The position numbers and the translations under genes are program-made. The notes under the pieces are model-generated. The model did not search any database and had not been told where the DNA came from. It saw nothing but the letters and a program-made list of their open reading frames with translations. From assembly GCA_903892355.1 (NCBI GenBank), contig CAITIE010000011.1, forward strand, positions 1 through 64,000: a stretch of 64,000 nt of DNA. The letters are read 5' to 3'. Source of the DNA: an uncultured Pirellula sp. GTDB lineage: Bacteria > Planctomycetota > Planctomycetia > Pirellulales > Pirellulaceae. Every line of letters begins with the position of its first letter. The stretch's first letter is position 1. Of the stretch, positions 43,729 through 52,999 are shown in pieces.

Positions 43729-44742
43729 TCAGACGCTAAACGAGTTGCTGTGAAGTTCTCTCTGAGCCAGTTCCAGGTCGTGTTCGACCATGATTCGAGC
43801 CAGTTCGCGAGCGTCTGTTGCGGGTGACCAGCCAAGTTTTGATTTCGCTTTGCTGGGATCGCCGAGGAGCAAATCGACTTCGGCTGGGCGGAAGTACCTC
43901 GGATCGATTTCCACAAACTTGTCCCATTCCAGGTCGAGTTCGCCGAATACCATGTCTAGGAATTCGCGGATCGAATACGTCTCGCCGGTGGCGACGACGA
44001 AGTCATCGGGTTCGCTGTGTTGCAGCATCAGCCACATCGCTTCGACGTAGTCCTTCGCGTATCCCCAATCCCGTTTCGAGTCGAGATTTCCGAGGTAGAG
44101 TTTCTTTTGCAATCCGAGCTTGATCCGAGTCGCGGCCCGTGTAATTTTTCGGGTGACGAAGGTTTCGCCGCGTCGAGGGGATTCGTGGTTGAAGAGAATG
44201 CCGTTGCTAGCAAACAGCCCGTAGCTGCGTCGGTAGTTGACGGTTTGGAAGAATGCGTAGACCTTCGCGCACGCGTATGGGCTTTGCGGGTTGAACGGGG
44301 TGGTTTCGCTTTGGGGCGTTTCTAAGACAGCGCCATACATCTCGGACGAGCTCGCTTGGTAAACCCGTGTCTGTTTGCGCTTGTTGAGGATGCGGGCTGC
44401 TTCGAGGACATTGAGGGCGCCGACACCGTCAGTCATCAACGTGTACACCGGCTGATCGAACGAAACCCGAACGTGGCTCTGCGCTCCTAGGTTGTAGATT
44501 TCGTCCGGTTCGAGTTCCAGCACCAGGTTGGTGAGTGCTTGACCGTCGGTCAAATCGCCGTAGTGGAGAAGCAATCGCGGGTTTTCGTGGATATCTTTGT
44601 AGAGGTGGTCGATCCGGCCGGTGGTGAAGCTGCTGCTGCGACGCACAAGTCCGTGAACGGTGTAGCCTTTATTGAGTAAGAGCTCTGCCAAGTAGGAGCC
44701 GTCTTGGCCGGTGATGCCGGTGATGAGTGCAGATTTGGTCAT
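43729..44742 (-). CDS. gmd: GDP-mannose 4,6-dehydratase
   Basis: This enzyme of 337 residues matches canonical Gmd closely throughout. The Rossmann motif is [32 protein letters not shown], followed by [18 protein letters not shown], the catalytic ASSSEMYG and [10 protein letters not shown], and the [19 protein letters not shown] nucleotide-binding loop. It makes GDP-4-keto-6-deoxy-D-mannose, which the neighbouring Fcl turns into GDP-L-fucose. The gene starts 133 bases after fcl ends and is probably cotranscribed with it. Confidence 0.93.
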   Translation of the reverse strand: MTKSALITGITGQDGSYLAELLLNKGYTVHGLVRRSSSFTTGRIDHLYKDIHENPRLLLHYGDLTDGQALTNLVLELEPDEIYNLGAQSHVRVSFDQPVYTLMTDGVGALNVLEAARILNKRKQTRVYQASSSEMYGAVLETPQSETTPFNPQSPYACAKVYAFFQTVNYRRSYGLFASNGILFNHESPRRGETFVTRKITRAATRIKLGLQKKLYLGNLDSKRDWGYAKDYVEAMWLMLQHSEPDDFVVATGETYSIREFLDMVFGELDLEWDKFVEIDPRYFRPAEVDLLLGDPSKAKSKLGWSPATDARELARIMVEHDLELAQRELHSNSFSV

Positions 44743-44875
44743 TGTTTCTTCGGGTTGGTGCCGTCTCTTGAAAAGGTTGGGTTTGGTGCCAATGCTCGGT
44801 GGGATGGATTGTGGGCGGTTGTTTTGGGAGTGCTAGGTCGCTCGATGGCTGCTGTTAGCGTACTTAATCGATGAT

Positions 44876-45832
44876 TTACTGACTACGGAGATTGCCGTTA
44901 GAGAGCCCGGTTAAAAAGTCTTCATAGGCGAGTTTCAGGCCCTCTCCTAGTTCGATGGTTGGGGTCCAACCGGTTGCTTGCATGAGCGATGTGTCGGTCA
45001 GCTTTCGCGGGGTCCCATCGGGTTTGGAGGGATCCGTCAAAATCTGCCCTTGGTAACCGATGGTTCGAGCCACGAGGTTCGCAAGTTCCAGGATGGAGAT
45101 GTCCGTGCTGGACCCGACATTCACCCAGTCCGGAGGATTATGGATCGAGATCAGATGTAGCAACGCATCCGCAAGGTCGTCGACATACAGGAATTCGCGA
45201 CGTGGTTTACCGGTGCCCCAGATGGAGATTGTTTCTGCACCGTTGATCTTGGCTTCGTGGAATCGGCGAATTAAACCTGGGATCACGTGGCTGTGGTTGG
45301 GGTGGTAGTTATCCCCTGTGCCATACAAATTGGTGGGCATCGCGGAATGGAATAACACACCATACTGTTTGCGATAGTACTGGCAGAGTTTCAGTCCCAC
45401 GATCTTGGCGAGCGCGTAGGCCTCGTTGGTTTCCTCAAGAGGCGATGTCAGCAAGTACTCTTCGCGGATCGGTTGTGGAGCCATGCGAGGGTAGATGCAG
45501 GTTGAGCCTAGGTAGAGAAATCGTTTGACCCCGAGTTCGTATGCGGCGGTGATGGTCGCTATCGCCATCTGAACGTTTTCTGAGAGGAACTCGACCGGGT
45601 AGGTCGCGTTTGCAATGATACCTCCGACGCGGGAGGCCGCGAAAACGATGGCGTCTGGGCGGTTCGCCTCGAGGAAGGCGCGAACGTCGCTCTCCCTCGT
45701 CAGATCCAATTGTTCCCTTGGAGCTGTGATAACCTGGATGTGAGGGTGCTTGCGGGCCAACAAGCGGCAGAACGCGGAGCCGACCATTCCCCGATGGCCG
45801 GTCACAAAGATCTTTTGGTAGGGGAGTTCCAT
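44876..45832 (-). CDS. fcl: GDP-L-fucose synthase
   Basis: This is a bifunctional epimerase/reductase of 318 residues that completes GDP-L-fucose. It shows KIFVTGHRGMVGSAFCRLL, VFAASRVGGIIAN, the catalytic LGSTCIYPRMAPQPIREEYLL, and YALAKIVGLKLCQYYRKQYG (YxxxK). It also has the family signature AMPTNLYGTGDNYHPNHSHVIPGLIRRFHEA. I chose the ATG at 45832 (MELPYQKIFVTG); the ORF track start adds seven residues. It is the first gene of the minus-strand fucose set and supplies the likely donor for the GT11-like enzyme at 24.7 kb. Confidence 0.94.
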   Translation of the reverse strand: MELPYQKIFVTGHRGMVGSAFCRLLARKHPHIQVITAPREQLDLTRESDVRAFLEANRPDAIVFAASRVGGIIANATYPVEFLSENVQMAIATITAAYELGVKRFLYLGSTCIYPRMAPQPIREEYLLTSPLEETNEAYALAKIVGLKLCQYYRKQYGVLFHSAMPTNLYGTGDNYHPNHSHVIPGLIRRFHEAKINGAETISIWGTGKPRREFLYVDDLADALLHLISIHNPPDWVNVGSSTDISILELANLVARTIGYQGQILTDPSKPDGTPRKLTDTSLMQATGWTPTIELGEGLKLAYEDFLTGLSNGNLRSQ

Positions 45833-46155
45833 GATTGAGCCTGTGTTTGTCACCGCGAAACACTCGAATAGCGGATCGCTCTCCGGTCCAGTTTAATTCC
45901 CCGTGGGAACGCGACAATGTTGGGGCATTCCAATGTGCAATCCGGTCGAGGAAACGCTGAGTCCGTGAAACTTCTGTCCCAATGCAGCTTGAGGATATGG
46001 TTTTTAAAGGTTGAACCAAAATCGATACCTCGGACAATACGAATTTTCGGCCTTCGGTACAATATCCGTTGTGATGGGGCCGAGAAGGTCTCGTTTTGTG
46101 CGGAAAAAACAGGGTTATTCGCAGAACTTAACGTCAAAACGAAAAGATTGAGTGC
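45833..46155. other. Divergent intergenic region, no gene
   Basis: The region lies between fcl (minus) and the DUF971 gene (plus) and should hold both promoters. The overlapping ORFs listed run into fcl or the DUF971 gene in wrong frames and look like noise. No unambiguous promoter box pair was found by eye. Confidence 0.4.
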
Positions 46156-46530
46156 ATGGAAATCTATCCGGTTGGTTTGGAGAAGACCGATTCCCGCTGT
46201 TTGCGAATCACCTGGAGCGACGGCCAAATTCTGGATATCCCGTTTGGCAAGTTGCGGGGAGCGTGTCCGTGCGCAACCTGCAAGGAGAAGAAAAAGGGGG
46301 AAGCCGCTCGGCCGAAGAGCAGTCTCAGCATTTTGTCTGCCGCCGAAGCGGTACCGCTCGATATTGCCCAGATGCGGCCCGTTGGAAATTACGCCTACAA
46401 TGTCGCTTTTTCGGATGGGCACAGTTCGGGTCTGTTTACAATAGAGCTATTGCGAGGGTTGGGGGAAGCGACGGTCACTGTGGCTTCCGATTCCGCCAAC
46501 TCTGTACCCGAGATGCGTTCGAATACGTGA
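46156..46530 (+). CDS. DUF971 family protein
   Basis: This small protein of 124 residues matches the DUF971 (gamma-butyrobetaine hydroxylase N-terminal-like) fold: LRITWSDGQILDIPFGKLRGACPCATC near the start, then YAYNVAFSDGHSSGLFTIELLRGL. The two Cys in CPCATC plus other conserved residues may bind zinc or an iron-sulfur unit in relatives. The biochemical role of the family in bacteria is not settled. It is followed after 83 bases by a retropepsin-like gene on the same strand. Confidence 0.85.
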   Translation: MEIYPVGLEKTDSRCLRITWSDGQILDIPFGKLRGACPCATCKEKKKGEAARPKSSLSILSAAEAVPLDIAQMRPVGNYAYNVAFSDGHSSGLFTIELLRGLGEATVTVASDSANSVPEMRSNT

Positions 46531-46613
46531 GATGGGCCGTCGGGAACGACTGCGTGTTCTTCTGTGTTTCGAGTGGGCCTCGCGAGTACTCTTGGATCTA
46601 CGAGAAGCTCTTG

Positions 46614-47105
46614 ATGCGTTCACGAACAGTCGGTTCTACTTCGTCAATCAATCCGCCTCGTTCCGAAATCGAGTCGGGGCTCGATTTGCTGGTTGTGGGT
46701 TGGCAAGAGCGAGTAGCGCTCCCCGAATTTTCGCTCGAAGGAGTGGCTTGCAAACTGGACTCAGGGGCTGCGATTTCTTCCTTGCATGTTCAGAGCCTGC
46801 GGTATGTGCGTCGAGCAGGTTGGGACTGGGTGCAGTTTGAGATTGGAACCGAGTTCGGCTTGCTCGATTCTCTGATGCTCTGTGAGTCTCGTCTTTCTGG
46901 AATGAAGCGGATTCAATCGTCGAGCGGACACCTGACGGTTCGGCCCGTGGTGGAGACCATGCTTTCTCTCGGTGGTTTTCACTGGGCAGTGGAGTTGACG
47001 TTAACGTGCCGCAAGCAGATGCAGTTTCCGCTGCTCGTGGGGCGCAATGCGATTGAGGGACGCTGTTTGATCGACTGCGGCCGGACATTCCTCGCGTCGA
47101 GATAG
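46614..47105 (+). CDS. Retropepsin-like/RimK-associated zinc protease family protein
   Basis: This protein of 163 residues matches the putative ATP-dependent zinc protease (RimK-linked, PF05618-like) family: VVGWQERVALPEFSLEGVACKLDSGAAISSLHV with the DSGA active-site-like motif, then MQFPLLVGRNAIEGRCLIDCGRTFL at the C-terminus. The ATG at 46614 (or TTG at 46611) starts the reading frame; the 317-codon ORF in the track overlaps DUF971 and is too long. Whether it is an active aspartic protease is unknown. No RimK or ATP-grasp gene is next to it. Confidence 0.75.
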   Translation: MRSRTVGSTSSINPPRSEIESGLDLLVVGWQERVALPEFSLEGVACKLDSGAAISSLHVQSLRYVRRAGWDWVQFEIGTEFGLLDSLMLCESRLSGMKRIQSSSGHLTVRPVVETMLSLGGFHWAVELTLTCRKQMQFPLLVGRNAIEGRCLIDCGRTFLASR

Positions 47106-47211
47106 ACGCTAACCGATGGCTTTCGTCTCTCCCCCTCCGCGTCCCCGCGCCTCCGCGTGAACCAAAAGCCGTTACCCAATTCCTGAATATTACTGTCGGC
47201 TGAGGAGGAAT

Positions 47212-47306
47212 GGGCAGTGGGCAGTGGGGAATGGGGAATGGGGAATGAGGAATGGAGAATGGAGAATGGAGAATGGGGAATGGAAAATGGAAAATGGAAA
47301 ATAGGG
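47212..47306. repeat. Purine-rich tandem repeat, gaatgg-type unit
   Basis: A run of imperfect 7-base units (ggggaat, ggagaat, ggaaaat) covers about 95 bases just downstream of the queG stop. The reverse frame yields Phe/Pro-rich ORFs that are not genes. A shorter run of the same kind occurs at 285-306. Confidence 0.85.
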
Positions 47307-47309
47307 CGG

Positions 47310-48434
47310 TCATGCTCGCTGTAGCTGTTTCAGTGTCCAATCGGCCAGTTCGTTGAGAACCGGGTCGGGGTGGTCCAGGAATGGCAAGATCGCTTGGGCT
47401 GCATCTTGATTCCGCGTGTTGGCGGCGACGATCATCGCGTTTCGCTGCATGCCTGCCAAGCGTGTGCGCCAGAACGGCGTGTGTCGGAATTGTTTGCGAA
47501 AATCCTCGTCCGAAAGGGTCAGCCAAAAGATCGGATCTGTTTTTTGGGACCAATTCGACGGTCGTAACGGTTCCGCGACGTGTGCGTCACGTTTTCGATT
47601 CCACGGGCAAACGGTTTGGCATGCATCGCATCCGAATAACCAGTCCTGGATACCCTGCCGCTTTTCTAGCGGGATAGGGCCGCGATGCTCGATGGTCCAG
47701 TAGCTGATACAGCGAGTTGCATCTAAGACACGAGGTTTCACGAACGCCTCGGTCGGGCACGCATCTAGGCATGCGGTGCATGAGCCGCAATGGTCGCTAT
47801 TGCCCTCGGTGAATCCTTTACGTCCTGTTTCCTCGGAACCTTCTGTTTCCTCGGAACCTAAATCGGCTTGGGCAAGAACGGCTGCCAGGAAAAAGTAGCT
47901 ACCAAGTTTCCGGTTGAGGAGCAGCGTGTTTTTCCCGATCCATCCGAGGTTGGCTCGAGCGGCAAAGTACCGTTCTAGCAGCGGAGCGGTATCGACGACG
48001 CCCCGTGTGACTGTGCCCGGAAACATCGTTTGGATGGACTTGACCAGGATTCGAAGGCGATCGTGGATCCAGTCGTGGTAATCGATGGAACCAGAAGCAT
48101 AAGACGCGATGGTGCCGGCGGAGCGATTATTAGGTGCCGATTCTCCGACGCTCGTGTTGCCGGTAGTTTTGCGAGGAGTGGTTCTCGGATGCGAAGCATA
48201 GGGGAGCGCCAGCATCATGAGCGACTTGCAACCAGGCAACACGCCTTCGGGATGTCGGTAGGCATCCAAGCGAGATGCGATGTAGTCCATCGATCCCGCG
48301 TAGCCATTTTCAACCCAGGATTGAAGGTGGTCGAACTCTGTCGTCCCTTTGGCTGGGACAAATCCAATCACCTCGAATCCTAACTCGGCGGCTTGATCGC
48401 GAAGCTGTTGCCGAGCTAATTGCTGCAGGATCAT
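47310..48434 (-). CDS. queG: Epoxyqueuosine reductase
   Basis: This is the cobalamin- and iron-sulfur-dependent enzyme that performs the last step of queuosine synthesis in tRNA. The 374-residue protein has the QueG N-terminal region (ELGFEVIGFVPA), RGVVDTAPLLERYFAARANLGWIGKNT, and two 4Fe-4S motifs (DHCGSCTACLDACPTEAF and CDACQTVCPWNRK). The C-terminal HEAT-like helices end at LADWTLKQLQRA. A short Glu/Gly-rich insertion (ETEGSEETGRKGFTEG) precedes the first cluster. The start at 48434 (MILQQLARQQLRDQAA) was chosen over the longer ORF since the added residues have no family counterpart. Confidence 0.92.
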   Translation of the reverse strand: MILQQLARQQLRDQAAELGFEVIGFVPAKGTTEFDHLQSWVENGYAGSMDYIASRLDAYRHPEGVLPGCKSLMMLALPYASHPRTTPRKTTGNTSVGESAPNNRSAGTIASYASGSIDYHDWIHDRLRILVKSIQTMFPGTVTRGVVDTAPLLERYFAARANLGWIGKNTLLLNRKLGSYFFLAAVLAQADLGSEETEGSEETGRKGFTEGNSDHCGSCTACLDACPTEAFVKPRVLDATRCISYWTIEHRGPIPLEKRQGIQDWLFGCDACQTVCPWNRKRDAHVAEPLRPSNWSQKTDPIFWLTLSDEDFRKQFRHTPFWRTRLAGMQRNAMIVAANTRNQDAAQAILPFLDHPDPVLNELADWTLKQLQRA

Positions 48435-48544
48435 TCGTAGGATCAGAGAGTAGTGTAAGGGGTTCAGGTGTCGAGACGAAGCGATGCTAGTTGATCTCGG
48501 CGTGTGTGTTTCGCTCAATCATCTCAATCAGTACGTGCGATGCT

Positions 48545-49102
48545 TCAACGCTGTACGCCGATCGCGAGCACCACCGAAGGTGCGGTTTCGTTGTGAGTTG
48601 GGTCCCGATGGTGATCTGCGAGCGCGGCGTTGGACGATGCTTCACCAAGGTTATGGGAATCGGCTCCGGGCAACGGGAGTGCTTTCGCGGGGCAATCGGC
48701 TAACGAAAGGCGAAGCTTCTCCTCAAGTTGTACTTTATCCGAGCGTTCCGGGTCTACCTGAGTCCAGCTTTCACGAAAGAGCTTGCTACTAAGGCGACGT
48801 AGGAGTTTTTGGTTATCGTCGTACCACTCGACACGCACGGTCGAGGTTTGGGGATCTCTCAAGGGCCGGCGCGAGAGGGATTCGCGATCTTCGATCAAGC
48901 ACCACGCGCGAACGCGAAATTTTCCGGTTTCCGGCGAAACGTGATAAAAGATGACTTGGTCGTAGACATGTCGGCCTACGGGATCGAAAAAGTGGTTCAA
49001 TTCAATCATATCCACTTGTTCTTCGATGATCCGGTGCCCCTTTGGGACACTGGCGCCGCAAAGCAATACGATCCACAAGACGATGTTCGATACGGTCGCC
49101 AT
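48545..49102 (-). CDS. Conserved planctomycete-type hypothetical protein
   Basis: This protein of 185 residues has an N-terminal hydrophobic stretch (NIVLWIVLLCGASV) and then ELNHFFDPVGRHVYDQVIFYHVSPETGKFRVRAWCLI and RESWTQVDPERSDKVQLEEKLRLSL. I recall this pattern from conserved but uncharacterised planctomycete proteins; no function is assigned. The ATG at 49102 (MATVSNIV) is preferred over the longer ORF because it starts the signal-like segment. The Cys of the LLCGAS segment could be a lipobox, but this is not strong. It may be exported. Confidence 0.7.
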   Translation of the reverse strand: MATVSNIVLWIVLLCGASVPKGHRIIEEQVDMIELNHFFDPVGRHVYDQVIFYHVSPETGKFRVRAWCLIEDRESLSRRPLRDPQTSTVRVEWYDDNQKLLRRLSSKLFRESWTQVDPERSDKVQLEEKLRLSLADCPAKALPLPGADSHNLGEASSNAALADHHRDPTHNETAPSVVLAIGVQR

Positions 49103-49714
49103 GATCACAACCTCCGCAAGAAATCCAAGTCGAGCGAAATCCAAATCAATGGTTCGACGCCGAAGGAAAGGCGGGTCGTGGGGCTCGGGATGGGCCGAGA
49201 GCTACATCGAGGAATGCGCTGTTCTGAGAGAGGTTGCGAGAGCAACAGCGATTGTATCGTGGAGTGGATTCCTCGAGTTTCGGTCGGTCGTTATCTCATA
49301 AGCTCCATTTCCTGCAAAAGGCCAAAGGCCCGAGTCAGAAAGGTCTGAGGCTGAAAACGCACTCGGAGCCTCTCATCACCATTCCTAGCCAGAATCGATG
49401 GTTCACGAAACTGCAACCACAACCGTTTTCGGGGGACTTGGAACGCTGTGAGGATGGACGTTCTTGGTCTCGGTCGTGATTGCGAGACAGGCTTGCTAAC
49501 AAGTATCGGTCTCTGGTTCAAGATTAGTTCAGGGTATTTCGCAGTCAATAGAAATAAGTGGTTTTAATTGTCGGTGATGCCGTCAGGGTGGAGGTTGCAC
49601 GGGGCTGGACAATTAACCGGCAGGGGATTTTCTCCGAAGGCTCTCTTACCTATCGTTTGATGGGTCTGATGGTTTGGGCGGGGATACGTACGCACATCGT
49701 TTAAGGTGGATTTT
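49103..49714. other. Intergenic region, no gene
   Basis: This is a divergent region between the hypothetical gene (minus) and the cyclase-like gene (plus). ORFs of about 80-90 codons on both strands lack any recognisable feature. No terminator or tRNA was seen. Confidence 0.4.
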
Positions 49715-50923
49715 ATGGCGATTCGAACTGGCGTGGGAGCAACAGGTTGCAGTCTTAAGTGGTCCGGTCGTTCTTTGGTTCGGAGGAGTATCGTGAGCAT
49801 GCTCGCCCTCGCACCGATCACTGGAATGCACGAGCTATCCGGATGGGGGATTGCTCCAGCATTCGCGCAGGAGCCAGAGGGTGTAGCGTCCGAGAAGGTT
49901 GCCGTTAGTTCATCGGATCGCCAAGCGATGATTGATCGAGCGGTTGGATTTTTGCGAAAGAGCCAAGCCGAAGATGGCTCGTTCAGTAGCCAAGGGGGCC
50001 CGGGAGTAACAGGATTGGTGGTCGCGTCGGCGTTGTCAGTAGGAGTGACAGCATCAGACCCTGTGGTTGCGAAGGGGTTGGCCTACCTTGTCGCGACACG
50101 TCGGGAGGATGGTGGGCTCTATGCCAAGGGATCTCGGCACGCAAACTATGAGACGTGTTTGGCCATGATGGCTTTGGATCGGGCCAATGCGGATGGGAAG
50201 TACGATGAGTTGATCGCAGGAGCGCAGCGATTTGTGAAATCGGCCCAGTGGGATGAAGGGGAGGGGCTCAAGCCTGAGGACCCGGCATTTGGAGGTGCTG
50301 GATACGGTAGCAAATCGCGTCCCGACTTATCGAATACTTCTTTCTTCATCGACGCCCTTCGTTCGACGGGGGTGCCGGAGGATGATCCGGCGATTGCTCG
50401 AGCGCTCGCATTTGTGAATCGATGCCAGAACTTGGAGTCACCTGCCAACAACACGCCATTCGCTCCACTTCTCAATGACGGTGGATTTTATTACACGCCG
50501 GCGGCGGGTGGGGACTCGATGGCGGGCAAGGACGAGGCGACGGGAGGATTGCGATCGTACGCATCGATGACCTATGCGGGACTCAAGAGCATGGTCTACG
50601 CGGGGGTTTCCAAAGAGGATTATCGCGTCAAAGCGGCGCAGAAGTTTTTATCTCGTAACTACTCTGTCTCGATGAATCCGGGGATGGGAGCAGCAGGTTT
50701 GTATTATTACCTGCACACGATGGCGAAAGCCCTCGACATGATCGGAGAGCCGGTCTTTGACACCGAGCAAGGCAAGAAGGCTTGGAAGCAGGACATCCTA
50801 GTTCAATTGCAATCCACTCAAAAAGAAGACGGTTCGTGGACGAATCCTGAAGCGCGATGGATGGAAGGAGACCCGAACTTGGTAACCGGATATGCGCTGC
50901 TAACGTTGTCTTATTTGAAGTAG
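49715..50923 (+). CDS. Secreted terpenoid cyclase/prenyltransferase-like toroid protein
   Basis: This protein of 402 residues is built from alpha-alpha toroid repeats, as in squalene-hopene cyclases and prenyltransferase beta subunits. Repeats appear as AVGFLRKSQAEDGSFSSQGGPGVTGLVVASAL, YLVATRREDGGLY and LVQLQSTQKEDGSWTN...LVTGYALLTLSYL. The N-terminus carries an export signal (RRSIVSMLALAPI and a likely cleavage after AFAQ), unlike cytoplasmic cyclases. The catalytic DxDD motif of squalene-hopene cyclase is not visible, so it is probably not a cyclase; a binding role for a lipid or peptide is possible. The ATG at 49715 follows aaggtgg. Confidence 0.75.
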   Translation: MAIRTGVGATGCSLKWSGRSLVRRSIVSMLALAPITGMHELSGWGIAPAFAQEPEGVASEKVAVSSSDRQAMIDRAVGFLRKSQAEDGSFSSQGGPGVTGLVVASALSVGVTASDPVVAKGLAYLVATRREDGGLYAKGSRHANYETCLAMMALDRANADGKYDELIAGAQRFVKSAQWDEGEGLKPEDPAFGGAGYGSKSRPDLSNTSFFIDALRSTGVPEDDPAIARALAFVNRCQNLESPANNTPFAPLLNDGGFYYTPAAGGDSMAGKDEATGGLRSYASMTYAGLKSMVYAGVSKEDYRVKAAQKFLSRNYSVSMNPGMGAAGLYYYLHTMAKALDMIGEPVFDTEQGKKAWKQDILVQLQSTQKEDGSWTNPEARWMEGDPNLVTGYALLTLSYLK

Positions 50924-51086
50924 CTAGGAACAAGCTCGGTGTTTACCGCAGCGCGACCTGATACGTCACGCTGTAGGATAACGATAAAGTACCAGGTGCC
51001 TGCGACCCGCTTATTGGGGCCATGCCTACGTGACGTGTATTAAAGAATCAGCCCAAAGGGCTGTTGAACGCCCGGAAGAAATAGAG

Positions 51087-51752
51087 CTAAGCGGTTGGCT
51101 TGACGATACGTTTGCGGCGTCGAAGTTTGAGGGCGCCGAATGACGCCGCGACGAGCCCTAGGACGATCGAAGAAGGCTCGGGCACAGCGGACGCATTGAA
51201 GTAGACCAAAAAATTGGCTGCTTGAGTTCCTGTTATCTGCGAAGGAGCGGTGAAGGTGCTACTAGCATCACCAACCAGCCAGAAATCCAAGCCCCCTTGG
51301 TTCGCGAGGATATCACGCATTCCAGTACCTGTTGCATCGCTCAATGCGAATGGTGCTGTCGTTCCAGACGGAGGAGGAAGTCCGGGAAGGAAGATGGACT
51401 GAACGGACGTTCCGTTGGTGTTACTGAAACGCATCCCCGTATCGAACATCTTGCCATTCGAGAGCGCGTTCTCAAAGCTAACGTTTCCACGACCCCCGTA
51501 AAGTGCAACGCTTGTTGCTCCTCGAATGGCAACGCCAGCGTACATTGAAGTGAATTTTGCTGCTGCGTTAACGTCCGGGTTCGAACCCGCTCCTGAGAAG
51601 GTGCTTAATCGTCCGAGATAAATGGCACGGACGGTATTCGTCTCTGCTAAACCCGACTGTTGAGCGGCACCGGTACCAAAATAGTAGTCCGCGCGTGTAA
51701 CTCCGGAAAGGGATACGCAAGCAAAGATCAAGCAAGCAGTCAACCTAAGCAT
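51087..51752 (-). CDS. PEP-CTERM sorting domain protein
   Basis: This is an exported protein of 221 residues with a signal peptide (MLRLTACLIFACVSLSGVTRA) and a C-terminal sorting signal (VPEPSSIVLGLVAASFGALKLRRRKR). The mature part is rich in Gly, Ser and Thr and has no enzyme motif. The ATG at 51752 overlaps the stop of the upstream PEP-CTERM gene by 8 bases, so the two are translated as a pair. It should be a substrate of the exosortases at 25.6 or 35.2 kb. Confidence 0.9.
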   Translation of the reverse strand: MLRLTACLIFACVSLSGVTRADYYFGTGAAQQSGLAETNTVRAIYLGRLSTFSGAGSNPDVNAAAKFTSMYAGVAIRGATSVALYGGRGNVSFENALSNGKMFDTGMRFSNTNGTSVQSIFLPGLPPPSGTTAPFALSDATGTGMRDILANQGGLDFWLVGDASSTFTAPSQITGTQAANFLVYFNASAVPEPSSIVLGLVAASFGALKLRRRKRIVKPTA

Positions 51753-52437
51753 GGGTTTGTCTCCGCAGAAGGCGTCGGGTTCTTGCTCTTCGTAATGCAA
51801 GGAACCCGAAAGTCAGACCGCTCACAGCGATGGCAGAAGTCGGCTCTGGAACCGCTTCTAGTTCTAAAGTTGCCGTGAATACAATCGTCTCAAAAATGAT
51901 GTTGAAATTGGAATCAAAATACCAGTACTCGAACGAGTCCGGGTTCGCGAAATCTTGGATTGTCGGGCTTACGAGCCAAGCATCAATGCGACCTTGCGAG
52001 TCACTCGCAATGATGCTGGCAAGCGCCGTTCCCTCAGTTGGAGTCAAACTTACCCAGCCCGACTGACGTTCGTCCACGCCGAAAGATGGTGGAACTTCGG
52101 ATTCAAATTTGAGCGAGGTGCTCACTGTGGGTCCAAAAATAAGTGAGAACTCGGGGAACGATGCATTGTAGGCAGCCAAAACCAATTTCGGTGCGGCGGC
52201 GCCGAATGCATTGGACGGAAGTTCAATCCATGTACGCAATCGAGCTTGGGTGTAGGACGGGGCCGCCGGACCCATTTGAAACGTTCCGACTTTCGATGCA
52301 GCACCTGTTCCAGCGAACGTCTTGTAACCGTCTTGGTTGACGGTCGAGGAAATAACGGCAGCCCCGGAACTCGAGCCCAGCACTGCGAAAACGCAGACGC
52401 TCGCCAAAAAGAGTATGTGGAACCTGCTGGAAACCAT
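51745..52437 (-). CDS. PEP-CTERM sorting domain protein
   Basis: This exported protein of 230 residues starts with MVSSRFHILFLASVCVFAVLGSSSGA (signal peptide) and ends with VPEPTSAIAVSGLTFGFLALRRARTRRLLRRQ, a PEP-CTERM signal with an unusually long basic tail. The middle part contains YKTFAGTGAASKVGTF and FEYWYFDSNFNIIFETIVFTATLELEAV. It overlaps the following PEP-CTERM gene by 8 bases and may be its duplicated relative, although the mature regions are only weakly alike. The function is unknown. Confidence 0.88.
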   Translation of the reverse strand: MVSSRFHILFLASVCVFAVLGSSSGAAVISSTVNQDGYKTFAGTGAASKVGTFQMGPAAPSYTQARLRTWIELPSNAFGAAAPKLVLAAYNASFPEFSLIFGPTVSTSLKFESEVPPSFGVDERQSGWVSLTPTEGTALASIIASDSQGRIDAWLVSPTIQDFANPDSFEYWYFDSNFNIIFETIVFTATLELEAVPEPTSAIAVSGLTFGFLALRRARTRRLLRRQTHA

Positions 52438-52999
52438 GGCTGCCCATCTAGATGTAATGTGCGCGAAATCAGCGACATCCGATTCGCTTGCACTCCCTAT
52501 CAGTTACCCAATTTAACAACCCAGGTACCTACAGCAAGCAAAATGAGAAGCTTCGGGGCAATTAAGGTGAAGAAATTTAAAAAATTCTGTTCGGAGGATT
52601 GGACGGGGCTGCAATCGGGTGCTAACGGCTTCTGTCGCGATGGGTTTTTCCAGGATTTCGTTGGCTTTCCATCAAAACCGAGCGATTCGGAATACCAGAA
52701 TCATTGATTACCCGACTATTTGACGGCTGGCATGCTGCCTACTCTGAACCCTCGGGCCGTGACTGTTTCTTTCATTCGCCTTCCTGGATTCGCCCGTCCA
52801 GTCGCGAAATCCAGCCCTGCTAGGGCGTGGATAAAGCGGAATAACAATCGCATCGTCGATATCCGAGGGCAGCGGATTGGTGTAGGGCGGATTGGTGTAG
52901 GGCGGATTGGTATAGGGCGGATTGGTATAGGGAGGTATCGGGCCTACGGGCTAATGGGGCGGCTCGGTTTGGGCTGGTGCTATTCGTAATACTCCAGTG
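52438..52999. other. Intergenic region with 15-bp tandem repeat, no gene
   Basis: No gene is supported. Apart from the repeat at 52872, the only notable item is a duplicated tattcgtaatact phrase at 52981-52993 and 53001-53013; its second copy contains the end of the TIM-barrel gene. The listed ORFs of 153 and 89 codons have no protein-like composition. Confidence 0.45.
52872..52931. repeat. 15-bp tandem repeat, four units
   Basis: The unit gcggattggtgtagg is repeated exactly four times with one g/a change in the last two copies. It falls between the PEP-CTERM pair and the isomerase gene. Confidence 0.92.

Noticed and set aside
45850-46422. 190-codon minus-strand ORF over the DUF971 gene
   Set aside because: It is antisense to a well-supported DUF971 frame and has no recognisable content.
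46152-47105. Taking the full 317-codon ORF as one gene
   Set aside because: Its first half overlaps the DUF971 gene in another frame; only the part from 46614 resembles the retropepsin-like family.
52720-52989. 89-codon ORF with RIGVGRIGIG repeats as a small protein
   Set aside because: The repeat comes from a 15-bp tandem DNA repeat, there is no ribosome site, and flanking codons look random.
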